Shown in pieces: positions 1-7,670 of a DNA stretch of 64,000 nucleotides (the first letter of the stretch is position 1; every line of letters begins with the position of its first letter). The notes beneath the pieces were generated by a model. The model had not been told where the DNA came from, searched no databases, and was given only the letters and a program-made list of their open reading frames with translations. The DNA is taken from NCBI GenBank assembly GCA_049514435.1, contig JBEKVB010000015.1, positions 3,099 to 67,098 on the forward strand, given 5' to 3'. The position numbers and the translations under genes were made by a program. This DNA comes from UBA4810 sp002479215. GTDB taxonomy: Bacteria > Desulfobacterota > Syntrophia > Syntrophales > Smithellaceae.

Positions 1-403
1 CATCTAAAGATACACCTGTCATTGCAACCCCAAGAGCGGTACCGGCCGCGGGTGGATGTTCCGTATCTGTAACTACCATTGTGAATATTGTAGCTCCGAC
101 GGCAAGTGAATATACAATAATGGAATATATTAAAGCCGGCTGCGGAATTAAAGAAAACAAAAATCCGTATAGAAGACCGACCAACTGACCTCCTATTACA
201 TTTCTGGCCTGTGCAGTTATGTTATCAGGCATTGCAAATACGATAAAAGCGGTAGCACCGATTGATGCTATTATTACTGCATTCTGTAAGCTCAAGAAAT
301 AAAGAACGATAAAAACAGATAAAGTAGCGAGGATACTTTGCAGCACATAATACCTCCAAAATTGCCTCCATTCATCAACCATTTTTTTGAAAGATTTTAT
401 CAT
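1..403 (-). CDS. HPP family membrane protein (partial, 3' end outside window)
   Basis: The complement reads as an open frame of about 134 residues from an ATG at 401-403 to the window edge, so the C-terminus is missing. It begins MIKSFKKMVDEWRQFWRYYV, followed by hydrophobic helices. Near the visible end lies HPPAAGTALGVA, the signature that names the HPP family of integral membrane proteins. Some HPP proteins act in nitrite transport in plants and cyanobacteria; the bacterial role is mostly unknown. A purine-rich AGGACAGG lies just upstream of the start. The family call rests on the motif and the membrane pattern; the substrate cannot be told. Confidence 0.85.
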   Translation of the reverse strand, partial: MIKSFKKMVDEWRQFWRYYVLQSILATLSVFIVLYFLSLQNAVIIASIGATAFIVFAMPDNITAQARNVIGGQLVGLLYGFLFSLIPQPALIYSIIVYSLAVGATIFTMVVTDTEHPPAAGTALGVAMTGVSLD

Positions 404-466
404 ATGCTGACCTGTCCTTGATATTGGTACCACATATTAAATTAGAGTTCAGTAGTTTTCTGATTA

Positions 467-706
467 TTACAGATTGAAAGAAAGCATGTCCTTGAAAAAT
501 CCCGAATGCTCACTTTCAGGAAGAAGTAAATATTCCATCCCCAGCAAAATCTTGTTTAGCTTTTTTAGCTCATCGCGAAGTTTAGCTTTCTCGAATTCCA
601 TATTTTTTGCCGCCTAATTTATTTCTTTTTGAGTTTGTCAATCAACGATGGTAAATCTTTTTCCTTGGCCGGAAAGACCTTGCCTTTAGAACCTTTCGTA
701 ATGGGT
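467..706 (-). pseudogene. Decayed fragment resembling the UvrB C-terminal UVR domain
   Basis: On the minus strand a short frame (467-601, 44 codons) reads MEFEKAKLRDELKKLNK and continues to a stop. With the upstream codons AAKN it resembles the UVR motif that closes UvrB and also occurs in UvrC. Just upstream another frame reads LPSLIDKLKKK and then stops. The two are out of register by two bases, so this looks like a frameshifted tail of a larger gene. Nothing of the UvrB helicase core is present. It could be the tail of another UVR-motif protein. Confidence 0.4.
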
Positions 707-772
707 CACAAAATTATTAACTGCGCTAAAAAGAAATGTTATATTTGATGAAATAGAAGGAACTTATTTTAT

Positions 773-1405
773 TCAAAGCAGTCCAAGTACTAAAGCAGCA
801 GTGCCAAGCATGGCATGAGAGATGGTAACCCCCCAGAAATTTGGATATTTGTAATAGATGATGCTCCAGATAAGTCCTATGAAAAATGTAACGAGCATTG
901 TCATGGGGTGTTGGTAGATGATATGAAGGAAACCAAAAGATAGTGAAGATAGGACAATTATGGACCAGTGCCTCTTATAGCGGAAGTTCCCCATTTCCGC
1001 AAATAGAAGAGACCGGAAAAAGAATTCCTGAGCAGGTGTTAGGATGAGAATATAAAAGACAAAGAATAGAGGCCAGAACTGGATCGTTGCTTTTCCGATC
1101 AAACCTGCGTTATGCAGCCAATAAAGAAGAGACAAAAATAGGATAGAGATTCCAAAATTCCACATCAGAGATTGCTTTAACGTGTCGCGTCGGAATCCCA
1201 GATCTGACCAGCGGAACTTTCGCAGCAATACATAAGAAACCATAACCGCCAAAATACAGAACATTACGGCAAAGCGATATCGAAGAGGAATAACTCCCGT
1301 CCAGATCAAGGTTACGGGAGCATATAACGTGCCTGCAAGGAAAAAAATAAAGATCAGTATATGATTTTGCCTGTATTTTTGTTTCAAGGTGTCTGTGAAT
1401 ACCAT
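773..1405 (-). CDS. CPBP family intramembrane metalloprotease (CAAX protease-like)
   Basis: A 210-residue hydrophobic protein with several predicted membrane helices. The central motif reads AQEFFFRSLLF, the family's EExxxR element with Gln in place of the first Glu. It is followed by a conserved His in FGFLHIIY and a third motif SHAMLG near the C-terminus. Members of the CPBP (ABI) family are membrane-embedded proteases; in bacteria many act in bacteriocin immunity or surface protein processing. The changed first Glu makes activity uncertain. It stands alone, reading leftward, with no recognisable partner. Confidence 0.75.
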   Translation of the reverse strand: MVFTDTLKQKYRQNHILIFIFFLAGTLYAPVTLIWTGVIPLRYRFAVMFCILAVMVSYVLLRKFRWSDLGFRRDTLKQSLMWNFGISILFLSLLYWLHNAGLIGKATIQFWPLFFVFYILILTPAQEFFFRSLLFAEMGNFRYKRHWSIIVLSSLSFGFLHIIYQHPMTMLVTFFIGLIWSIIYYKYPNFWGVTISHAMLGTAALVLGLL

Positions 1406-1440
1406 TTCAGATGCTCATTAAGGGTTCAGTATTTTTAATA

Positions 1441-1767
1441 TCATTTAACACACGAGAATGAAAAAGCAACACAATTTTTGAAGTGTCCACCAGATTTTCT
1501 AAGGGCAGGATAGTTTTTATCATTATCGTTAATGGCCTTCAAGATTCTGTCATATTTAGGAGCATCTAATCTTTTTGATAAATCAAGAACATAGTTGGCG
1601 GATGCAATTTTATTACTTTCGTTTAGGGCTTTAGTTTGTATCTCGACTTGTTTTTGAACGATAAAAATATGCCACAGGGCTAAGAAAATGCCAACTATAA
1701 CAAAAATAGATTGTAGTATACTAATGTACTCTTTTAAATTTTTATAGAATTTTGACTCTATCAGCAT
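1441..1767 (-). CDS. Small protein with one membrane helix, unknown function
   Basis: A 108-residue frame has one strongly hydrophobic helix at about residues 17-36 (ISILQSIFVIVGIFLALWHI). It is followed by a charged, probably helical stretch containing QVEIQTKALNESNKIASANY. This layout resembles the N-terminus of larger bacterial membrane-anchored proteins of unknown function, so the gene may be a truncated copy; the last 20 residues look unlike the rest. No family can be named. It starts about 100 bases upstream of the PIN-domain gene's stop, on the same strand. Confidence 0.45.
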   Translation of the reverse strand: MLIESKFYKNLKEYISILQSIFVIVGIFLALWHIFIVQKQVEIQTKALNESNKIASANYVLDLSKRLDAPKYDRILKAINDNDKNYPALRKSGGHFKNCVAFSFSCVK

Positions 1768-1874
1768 AAAGTTCAGCCATCCTTATAGTATGACATACTC
1801 TAAACTCTGAATATTAAACTTGAAATTAAATATACCTATCCTCTTTATTTTTCGGATGCCTTGCCAGTTACTAA

Positions 1875-2711
1875 TTATTTCAAAATTGGCCAAATGGTGC
1901 CAGAAGTTCCAAGAGGTGGAAGAGTCGCAGAACAAACTGTAGTCGTTGTGTTGATAATAGTTTGTTCAATTTCTGATATCCGCTTAGCATCAATAGCATC
2001 TGGAAAGTAAATTGTAGGTTTTTGGATTTTTTTATATGTTGCTAAGCCGTCGATTAACTTTTCATAACAGCATAAGTTTGATAATGAAAACTTTATTTTG
2101 ACAAGATCAGCGACAAGTAACGGATTCAAAAAGCATTTGCCTTGAAACTTTACAAGATAATCTTTGTCATGCGTAACAAGTATTAAGTTATCGGAAGGTT
2201 TAATTTTTTTTAGTAATTGTTCCCAAGAGATTTGATCACCCAATGGGTCTTGTTTTTTCCCAGGGGGATTGCCAGTTTCTTTTCTAAACCGTGCTAAAGA
2301 CAGTTCATCACTTGAAGCAGTTTCTGCTCTTTCAAATATTGTTTTCAAAGTAAGAGATACATGGTCTGATGAATTGGAAATCTTATCTAAAAGTTCTTTA
2401 ATAATTATAGCTTGATTGTTTTTTAGAGAATCCATTTGACTTATCTTTTCATTCCAGTCGTCTATTGAAGGAATATTAAAATGGGCTGGGATTGATGCTT
2501 TTTCAAAGGCTAGTAAATCAGAATAGTAGTTTTTAAAAGAGACGTGAGCACACATGAGTTTGTTTCTGTTTACTTCGTTAACAATTTGCATTGTAATGAA
2601 GATATCTTCAGAGCTTTGCTCAAGGGTCTCGAGTAAACTAGCCATTTCGTGCGCTTTTGAGTCATAGAAACGTAGATATATATTGGCATCAATGAAAAGG
2701 ACAGTAGACAT
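1875..2711 (-). CDS. PIN-like domain protein (putative ribonuclease)
   Basis: A 278-residue protein opening with MSTVLFIDANIYLRFYD, the first beta strand of a PIN domain with its metal-binding Asp followed by Asn. A later acidic strand, LILVTHDKDYLVKF, fits the last PIN motif. The long helical insert between them is typical of the DUF4935-like group of larger PIN proteins rather than of VapC toxins of about 130 residues. PIN domains are Mg2+-dependent RNases, often part of toxin-antitoxin or defence modules. No antitoxin gene is visible beside it. The PIN call is good; the target is unknown. Confidence 0.65.
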   Translation of the reverse strand: MSTVLFIDANIYLRFYDSKAHEMASLLETLEQSSEDIFITMQIVNEVNRNKLMCAHVSFKNYYSDLLAFEKASIPAHFNIPSIDDWNEKISQMDSLKNNQAIIIKELLDKISNSSDHVSLTLKTIFERAETASSDELSLARFRKETGNPPGKKQDPLGDQISWEQLLKKIKPSDNLILVTHDKDYLVKFQGKCFLNPLLVADLVKIKFSLSNLCCYEKLIDGLATYKKIQKPTIYFPDAIDAKRISEIEQTIINTTTTVCSATLPPLGTSGTIWPILK

Positions 2712-2851
2712 AAAAACCTCATAGAATTGTCACAAGAACCCTAATATCATTTTAGGTAGTCAAAGATAAGTTAACTAACTAACCCCTTATACGCCTTTAT
2801 AGTTTTGAGGATTATTAAAAGAAATCTACACTTTAAAAATGGGTATGTCAA

Positions 2852-3058
2852 ATGTGTATTTCAGGAAGGAAGCTGGATTTTGCAGGAACAGAAAATATAC
2901 TGTCAATACTTTGCGCATTTCATCCCGTATTTAGTAAATTAACCCTATCATTAAATGTAACGCTTTGTATTGGAAAGCTCGGATATCCAGTTTTCGATGT
3001 TGCTTACTGCTTTAAACAAAAATACCTGCCGGTATTGACCCTGAGAAAAATTGTATAA
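2852..3058 (+). repeat. Degenerate repeat copy (partner at 27590-27722, inverted)
   Basis: About 90 bases from 2855 match the complement of 27635-27722 with few changes (shared core GGATTTTGCAGGAACAGAAA), and the similarity continues more weakly to about 3050. The spurious frames over both copies share the string DFAGTENxLSILCAFH, which shows conservation of the DNA rather than a proven protein. The two copies face each other across about 25 kb. The nature of the sequence is not recognised; it may be a remnant of a mobile element. Confidence 0.6.
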
Positions 3059-3195
3059 AATCGGACAGGATTTTTGCACCCTGTGATCCAGGACTGCTGA
3101 GTTGTCGCCGGTTAGCTTTATCCTGTGATATTTTGTCGCCGATTACGTTAATATGACCTTCGGTTTTCTGGGCTAAGCTAATCGGCGACACATGT
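3053..3195 (+). repeat. Intergenic repeat module shared with 27182-27270
   Basis: From AAAATCGGACAGGATTTTTG to GTCGCCGATTACGTTA this stretch matches 27182-27270 nearly base for base. It contains several copies of a short motif of the form GTnnCCGnTTA in both orientations. It belongs to the repeat family described for 3238-3790. No gene is seen here. Confidence 0.6.
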
Positions 3196-3237
3196 CTGGG
3201 GAAAGAGCTGAAGGGGAGGTGTCCAAATTTATCTGCA

Positions 3238-3790
3238 CAAGATTATTAAAGCTCCGTCGTAAGTAAAGTTGTCGTCAAATGTATTAATATGACCTTCGGT
3301 TCTCTGGGATAAGCTATTCGGTGAAAAAAAATCTCCGATGTGGTAAAAAAAGCAGTAATATTTTAGCGGTCAATTTTTTTAAATCTTTGTTTTACTTATC
3401 TTATAATCCTATTTTCTGTCACAAATAGTCACGAATAGTAACAGCTAGTCAGGCTTCATTCCTTTGTAACCGATTAGCTTAGCCCTTTCAAAAGCTGTGA
3501 GGATTAATGTATTCGGTTACAAAGGAATGAAGCCTGATAAACCCTGATATACCCTGATGAAGCCTGATGGAAACACTAAAATAAGCGAATTAAAATGTAA
3601 GTTTAAAAAAATTGGCCGAAAAAATTTACCGCGCTTTTTTACCCTCCCGGTGGATTTTTGTCACCGAATGCTTTGATTTGAAAACCTGTGGATAGAGCAA
3701 CGTAATCGGCGACAACTTTACTTAAGACGGAGCCTCGATAATTTTGCGCCGATTAATGTCTGCGCTGCGCGTTTAGTTTTTTCCTCAGTC
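3238..3790. repeat. Long imperfect palindrome, intergenic repeat family
   Basis: The left arm (about 3238-3420) and the complement of the right arm (about 3580-3790) are copies of one unit. In order the unit has a GTCTTAAGTAAAGTTGTCG-like outer end, a GATAAGCTATTCGGTGAAAA segment (or a variant), a GGTAAAAAA(A)GC segment and an AT-rich GGCCAATTTTTTTAA segment. Next come short direct repeats of varying sequence, and then a conserved CCTTTGTAACCGA. Single or paired units recur at 13543-13747, 27182-27565 and 58750-59046. The outer end of the right arm overlaps the coding tail of the small gene at 3718-3894. No protein is encoded between the arms. It looks like a non-autonomous mobile or structured element. 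Confidence 0.7.
3451..3535. repeat. Perfect 23-bp inverted repeat at the centre of the palindrome
   Basis: Bases 3451-3473 are the exact reverse complement of 3513-3535, with a 39-base loop carrying TTAGCTTAGCCC. The arms begin AGGCTTCATTCC and end GTAACCGA. A related but less perfect core occurs at about 27320-27385. It could form a cruciform or a strong RNA hairpin. Confidence 0.8.
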
Positions 3791-3894
3791 AGTCTCCGTG
3801 TAGGTACTTTTTTACAACGGTTCCCCCTAAAGATTTTCCCCCGGCAGTGGTACGAAGCTATTATTTCATCAATATTTGAGCGTTTTCTTTTCAT
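3718..3894 (-). CDS. 58-residue protein sharing its C-terminus with the Mu-like repressor
   Basis: A short frame starts at an ATG (3892-3894) preceded by AAGGGG at good spacing. It reads MKRKRSNIDEIIASYHCRGK at the start and ends with 24 residues identical to the end of the phage repressor encoded at 58232-58822 (LTEEKTKRAAQTL onward). The DNA is also nearly identical there (two differences in about 90 bases), continuing past the stop into the shared intergenic repeat. It may be a genuine small gene or a chimera left when a related prophage or repeat inserted. The N-terminal half matches nothing recognised. Confidence 0.45.
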   Translation of the reverse strand: MKRKRSNIDEIIASYHCRGKIFRGNRCKKVPTRRLTEEKTKRAAQTLIGAKLSRLRLK

Positions 3895-3957
3895 ATAAAA
3901 TCCCCTTGCTTTTTACTCTAAAAAACATACTGTAGTCTGTTTGAAAGGAGAAACAAT

Positions 3958-4398
3958 ATGGGTACCATTAAAGACATCGTTGATCTTGCTATTCAACTTG
4001 GTCGTAGCGTTCAAGACCGGAAGCTTGCCGCCGAAATATTTAAAATTCAAAAGTTGATACTTACGGTTCAAAAGGATGATGCGGCGCTTGTGTCTGAAAA
4101 CCTTGACTTGAAAAAGAAGATATTTGAACTTGAAAAAGATAATCTTGCACTTAATAAAAAATCTTTTGCTAAAGGTTTGCAAGATAAATACGACTTTATT
4201 AAAGAACTTGGCATCTATAAATCTAAAGAATCTGGACATTTTTTTTGTACCTCTTGTTTAATGAAAAATATTGAATCTCCGTTAACCGAAAAACCAAGCG
4301 GTTGGCGGTGTGAATTAAAGGATTGTGGGGAATTTTATAGCAACCCATCGCATCACCTACCCAAACGTAGGCCTCCTTCATATTTTCGCGGGAGATAG
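3958..4398 (+). CDS. Coiled-coil and zinc-ribbon protein, unknown function
   Basis: A 146-residue protein with a strong ribosome binding site (AAAGGAG, 7 bases before the ATG). Residues 20-75 form a charged heptad-rich helix (KLILTVQKDDAALVSENLDL and onward), probably a coiled coil. Residues 90-125 hold two CxxC-like pairs (FFCTSCLMK and WRCELKDCGEFY), a likely zinc ribbon. Similar small proteins are found scattered in bacterial accessory regions without assigned function. The last 15 residues are basic and overlap another possible frame on the opposite strand, so the 3' end may be a recombination junction. Confidence 0.65.
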   Translation: MGTIKDIVDLAIQLGRSVQDRKLAAEIFKIQKLILTVQKDDAALVSENLDLKKKIFELEKDNLALNKKSFAKGLQDKYDFIKELGIYKSKESGHFFCTSCLMKNIESPLTEKPSGWRCELKDCGEFYSNPSHHLPKRRPPSYFRGR

Positions 4399-4544
4399 CG
4401 GAACTAGAGATGGTGCCTTCTTCACAAACTACTCCTGTAACAAGTATATAATCCCCCATTTTTTTAATTGACACATGATCTCCTTAAATTTATACTTTCA
4501 AAGATAATCTCTTATGAAATATTGTTGAAATATCGAGGAGCAAT

Positions 4545-5491
4545 ATGGCCGACATGGCGACTATTCTTAACGCGTTCTACGAATTTGATAGGGAATCTGT
4601 TCGCATCAATGATGATATAGTTCGTAAGTTGGATCAGACTGTTCCACCAGTTATTTATCATTATACTAACGACGTCGGGCTTAGAGGAATACTAGAAACA
4701 GGGAAACTTTGGCTGACTGATATTTTTGCTCTCAACGATCCCTCCGAGGTGATACACGGTTTATCATATTTTATCAAAGCATTAGACGCTAAAATAGCTA
4801 ATGGTCATTCAGATGGGAAGAGCATTGCTGAATTTTTTAAAATTTCCGTGGACAAAAAAATACTTCCCTTAATTTTCTTTGTTTGTTCATTCAGCTCGGA
4901 AGGAGATGAGCTTGGACAATGGCGTGCATATGCAGATAATGGTCGTGGCTTCACTATTGGATTTGATACAGAAATCCTCGAAAAAGCGTTCGAGATGGAC
5001 ATTTCAACACCTGGACATGGAATCTTCAACGCTACATTTCCTGTTACATATAATGACAGAAAACTCGACGAGATACAAAGGGACTTGGTCGAAAGACTGT
5101 TTCTCATAAATCCTTTTCCACGTAAAGAGGATTTGGGCGAAGATGCATTAAAAAAAAGCTGCTCTATTCTCTCACTCATAACAGCTTATACCCAGCTATG
5201 TTCTGCAAGCACAGAGCCTACGAAAGCGAGGAGGAATATAGGTTTCTCCAGATACACTCTGCTGGTACGACCCCTACTGTAAATTACAGAAGCCGCTCAT
5301 ATTCGTTGATCAAATACAGAGAATTTGATTGGCGTTCTTTGGCTGCAAAGGCGCTTAAAAAGGTCTTCATAGGTCCTTCAGCAGATAAGCCAAAGGCGCT
5401 TCAATTTGCACGTGATTGCCTACAAAAGGCAGGTTTTGACGATAACGATATTGAATTGATAAAATCAGAAATACCATACAGAGCTTTATAG
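4545..5491 (+). pseudogene. DUF2971 family gene, frameshifted
   Basis: Two overlapping frames together make one DUF2971 protein. The first (4545-5282) has the family start VIYHYTNDVGLRGILETGKL, the GQWRAYADNGRGFTIGFD segment and a good ribosome binding site. The second (from about 5190 to 5491), in another frame, carries the conserved HRAYESEEEYRF and the C-terminus. The switch lies at about 5180-5200. DUF2971 proteins are common in defence and accessory islands and are of unknown biochemical role. A sequencing error is possible, but the neighbours are intact. Confidence 0.8.
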
Positions 5492-5682
5492 GGTCGGTGA
5501 GAAGAAAAAAGGTCAAACCTAATTTCTTATCATATTGTAGATCACAATTGATATTCCGCACTTTTGTTAGTTCATAAAGGCAGTGGACTCGTAGGTGAAA
5601 CAGATAATCGACTTCTTCCTGAAGTCAAGCATCCAGCAATTTTGGTGAGCATACTTCCTTTCAAGCAGTAATCAATATAGCA
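5492..5682. other. Intergenic, nothing recognised
   Basis: No supported gene, tRNA or clear terminator is seen in this stretch; short frames here lack start signals and family features. Confidence 0.5.
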
Positions 5683-5860
5683 GTTGGACAAATTTTCCAC
5701 GTTTTACGAAGTTCGTTTTTAATCCTTATTACCATGAAATACGAAATGCTATAAATAGGTATTTGCTGAAAATAATGGAATATTTTCCTTTCAAGAAAAA
5801 GGGTGTTATGTTATTTTGATACTCAAATTATCGGAAGAAGCGAAGTTCGTATATTAATTG
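5683..5860 (+). repeat. 178-bp repeat upstream of the protease gene (copy of 15624-15801)
   Basis: Aligned without large gaps, this stretch and 15624-15801 share most bases, including ACGAAGTTCGTTTTTAAT near the left end, ATAAATAGGTAT or its variant in the middle, and CAAATTATCGG followed by GCGAAGTTC near the right end. Each copy lies directly upstream of a rightward gene, with the next start 44 or 12 bases away. Both ends contain CGAAGTTC, which is nearly self-complementary. It may carry a promoter or be an insertion sequence-like leader. No protein is encoded. Confidence 0.75.
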
Positions 5861-5903
5861 TTATGCCACCTCAAAGAAAATAAAATGCTAAGGAGATATG
5901 CAT

Positions 5904-7115
5904 ATGAAAAAGATGACATCCGTCTTAATATTTTTTATTCTCATTTCATGCACCTCTGCTTACGCTCAGAGCACAGCGCCAACTCAGGAAATTATAATCA
6001 ACCAAATTAAGAAGGCCGTTGTTTTTCTTCAGACTGACTGGGAAGATTCTACAACTCCTAACATATCGAATGCTAAAAAACAGCCACTGACTAAATCCAC
6101 AATCGGTACGGGCTTCTTGATTTTTGTTTCTATTCCAGAATTGGGTAAAGACGCTACCGGTTACCAGCAAGGCTATATCTTTCTTGTCACCGCCAAACAT
6201 ATGATACGGCAATCAACTCCCGATCATAAACCGGGACCATACGCTAAGAATGTGACCGTATTTTTCAATAAAATTGAATCTAACCATCCATCGGGACAAC
6301 TTCGTGACCAATCGAACATAGAAATAATAGATTCGCGCGGCGACCTCCGTTGGTTTGTAGATAGATCAGACCCTGTTGCTGACGTCGCTTTACACTGGCT
6401 GTCTATTAACACAAACTCTGTTGATTTTAAAACTATCGCCCAAGACTTGTTTGCCACGAAATCTATCGTTTCGGAAAAGTATGTAAACGAGAATGATGAA
6501 GTATTGTTTTCAGGCTTCTTTGGAGGATTTGCAGGTTCCAAAAAAAATTACCCTATTGTGCGCCATGGTCACTTAGCACTTTTGCCGGGTGAGGATGTTT
6601 TAGTAGATGATAAGAGACCTGACAAGAAAACCCAAATATACCTGGCGGAAGTAACGTCTTTTGGTGGAAATAGCGGGTCTCCTGTTTTTTTACGACTGGG
6701 TGGCGTAAGAGAAAGTACTGAGGTGAAATATGAAGGGTACACTTACCTTTTGTTAGGAGTAATGAGCGCTTATTATCCAGATAAGGAGACGAAACAGAAT
6801 TCCGGCATAGCACTGGTTGTTCCAGCAGACAAAATAAATGATATTCTCGCGAGTGACCTTGTGAAAGCTTTATTCGCAAGCGCTATCGCCTCAGACAAAA
6901 CCGCTAAAGGTGACCTTAAAGCTGCTGAGGCCAAATTTAAGGAATCTATAGATATTTTGGAACGACAGGCACCGGAAAGTTCACAACTAGTTGAAACCAT
7001 TGAAACCTATGCAAATATGTTGGAAATCGCTAAGCGCAGTGATGAATCCCACATGATGCGAACAAAAGCACAAAAGATTAAAAGTCAGCCCGTATCAAAA
7101 GCTCCGATACCGTGA
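5904..7115 (+). CDS. Exported trypsin-like serine protease with C-terminal helical region
   Basis: A protein of about 403 residues. AAGGAG lies 8 bases before the second of two ATGs, which is chosen here; the first ATG is too close. The N-terminus is a signal peptide, with either a lipobox (LISC) or a signal peptidase I site after AYAQS. The trypsin-fold triad is visible: His in VTAKHMI, Asp in DPVADVALHWL and Ser in GGNSGSPVF. The last 80 residues look like TPR helices (FASAIASDKTAKGDLKAAEA onward). It should act outside the cytoplasm on unknown protein targets. An attC-like hairpin follows the gene. Confidence 0.7.
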   Translation: MKKMTSVLIFFILISCTSAYAQSTAPTQEIIINQIKKAVVFLQTDWEDSTTPNISNAKKQPLTKSTIGTGFLIFVSIPELGKDATGYQQGYIFLVTAKHMIRQSTPDHKPGPYAKNVTVFFNKIESNHPSGQLRDQSNIEIIDSRGDLRWFVDRSDPVADVALHWLSINTNSVDFKTIAQDLFATKSIVSEKYVNENDEVLFSGFFGGFAGSKKNYPIVRHGHLALLPGEDVLVDDKRPDKKTQIYLAEVTSFGGNSGSPVFLRLGGVRESTEVKYEGYTYLLLGVMSAYYPDKETKQNSGIALVVPADKINDILASDLVKALFASAIASDKTAKGDLKAAEAKFKESIDILERQAPESSQLVETIETYANMLEIAKRSDESHMMRTKAQKIKSQPVSKAPIP

Positions 7116-7185
7116 TCATGCCTCCAACGAAATATTCACTAGGGAATTTTGGAATGGATTGAGGACTATTTGAAGACACTGGAAA

Positions 7186-7240
7186 GCATAACAAATCAAT
7201 CCAGCCGATCGCTACGCTCCGGCTGATTTTTACGTTACTC
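7186..7240 (+). other. attC-like hairpin or rho-independent terminator
   Basis: The stretch runs GCATAACAAATCA, then a CAGCCG/CGGCTG stem, then GATTTTTACGTTA. The outer TAAC and GTTA pair, as in integron attC sites, and AAAT can pair with ATTT after a bulge. The inner stem followed by TTTTT also fits a plain terminator for the protease gene. The right-hand core is imperfect (GTTACTC rather than GTTAGGC). Confidence 0.45.
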
Positions 7241-7602
7241 TCTTTCCATTCGTAATCATCAATTTTGATAACTACCCTCTATTGAACATTTGTAGATGAA
7301 AGCCTTAACATGGCATTCTTGATCGACAGGATTTTGAAAAAAGAAGACTTCTTCCTGTACTGTTGTTTTTTCATTTTCCCAATTCACACAACATTTCAAT
7401 CGGAAATAATCAAAAAATGGCTGAGCTCTAACTTAACATGTGGTACAAGTATCATAGACAGGTCAATTGATTGCCTTATTCAGCACAATTATGTACCGAC
7501 TTCAATTATTCATAACGAAACAGTTCTTCAACCAGGGATTTTTCGTCGCCTTTAATTATAGTTAGATCTTTAATCTTCATAGCTTACAATAATAATAATC
7601 AG

Positions 7603-7618
7603 TGGCATGAATCTTGAT
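7603..7618 (+). promoter_or_regulatory. Candidate sigma-54 promoter of the NifA-like gene
   Basis: TGGCAT, five bases, then TTGAT matches the -24/-12 consensus (TGGCAC, five bases, TTGCW) with one change in each element. It lies 52 bases before the chosen start. A sigma-54 activator gene under sigma-54 control would suggest autoregulation. Found by eye only. Confidence 0.4.
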
Positions 7619-7670
7619 GTTATAAAGTGTCTATAGAAATAAGCCATAAAGTTTGAATGGAGCATTTCGT

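Noticed and set aside
2763..2790. CTAACCCCTT near 2775 as a second att core matching the tRNA-Arg flank
   Set aside because: Only ten bases agree with 59114-59123; too short to support an integration event.
4223..4474. Minus-strand frame of 83 residues overlapping the zinc-ribbon gene
   Set aside because: AAGGAG before a GTG makes its first half tempting, but the rest overlaps a better supported gene and no family is recognised; at most it is a fragment.
7310..7555. Plus-strand frame of 81 residues before the NifA-like gene
   Set aside because: No ribosome binding site, odd composition and no recognisable family; it lies in a region with promoter signals.
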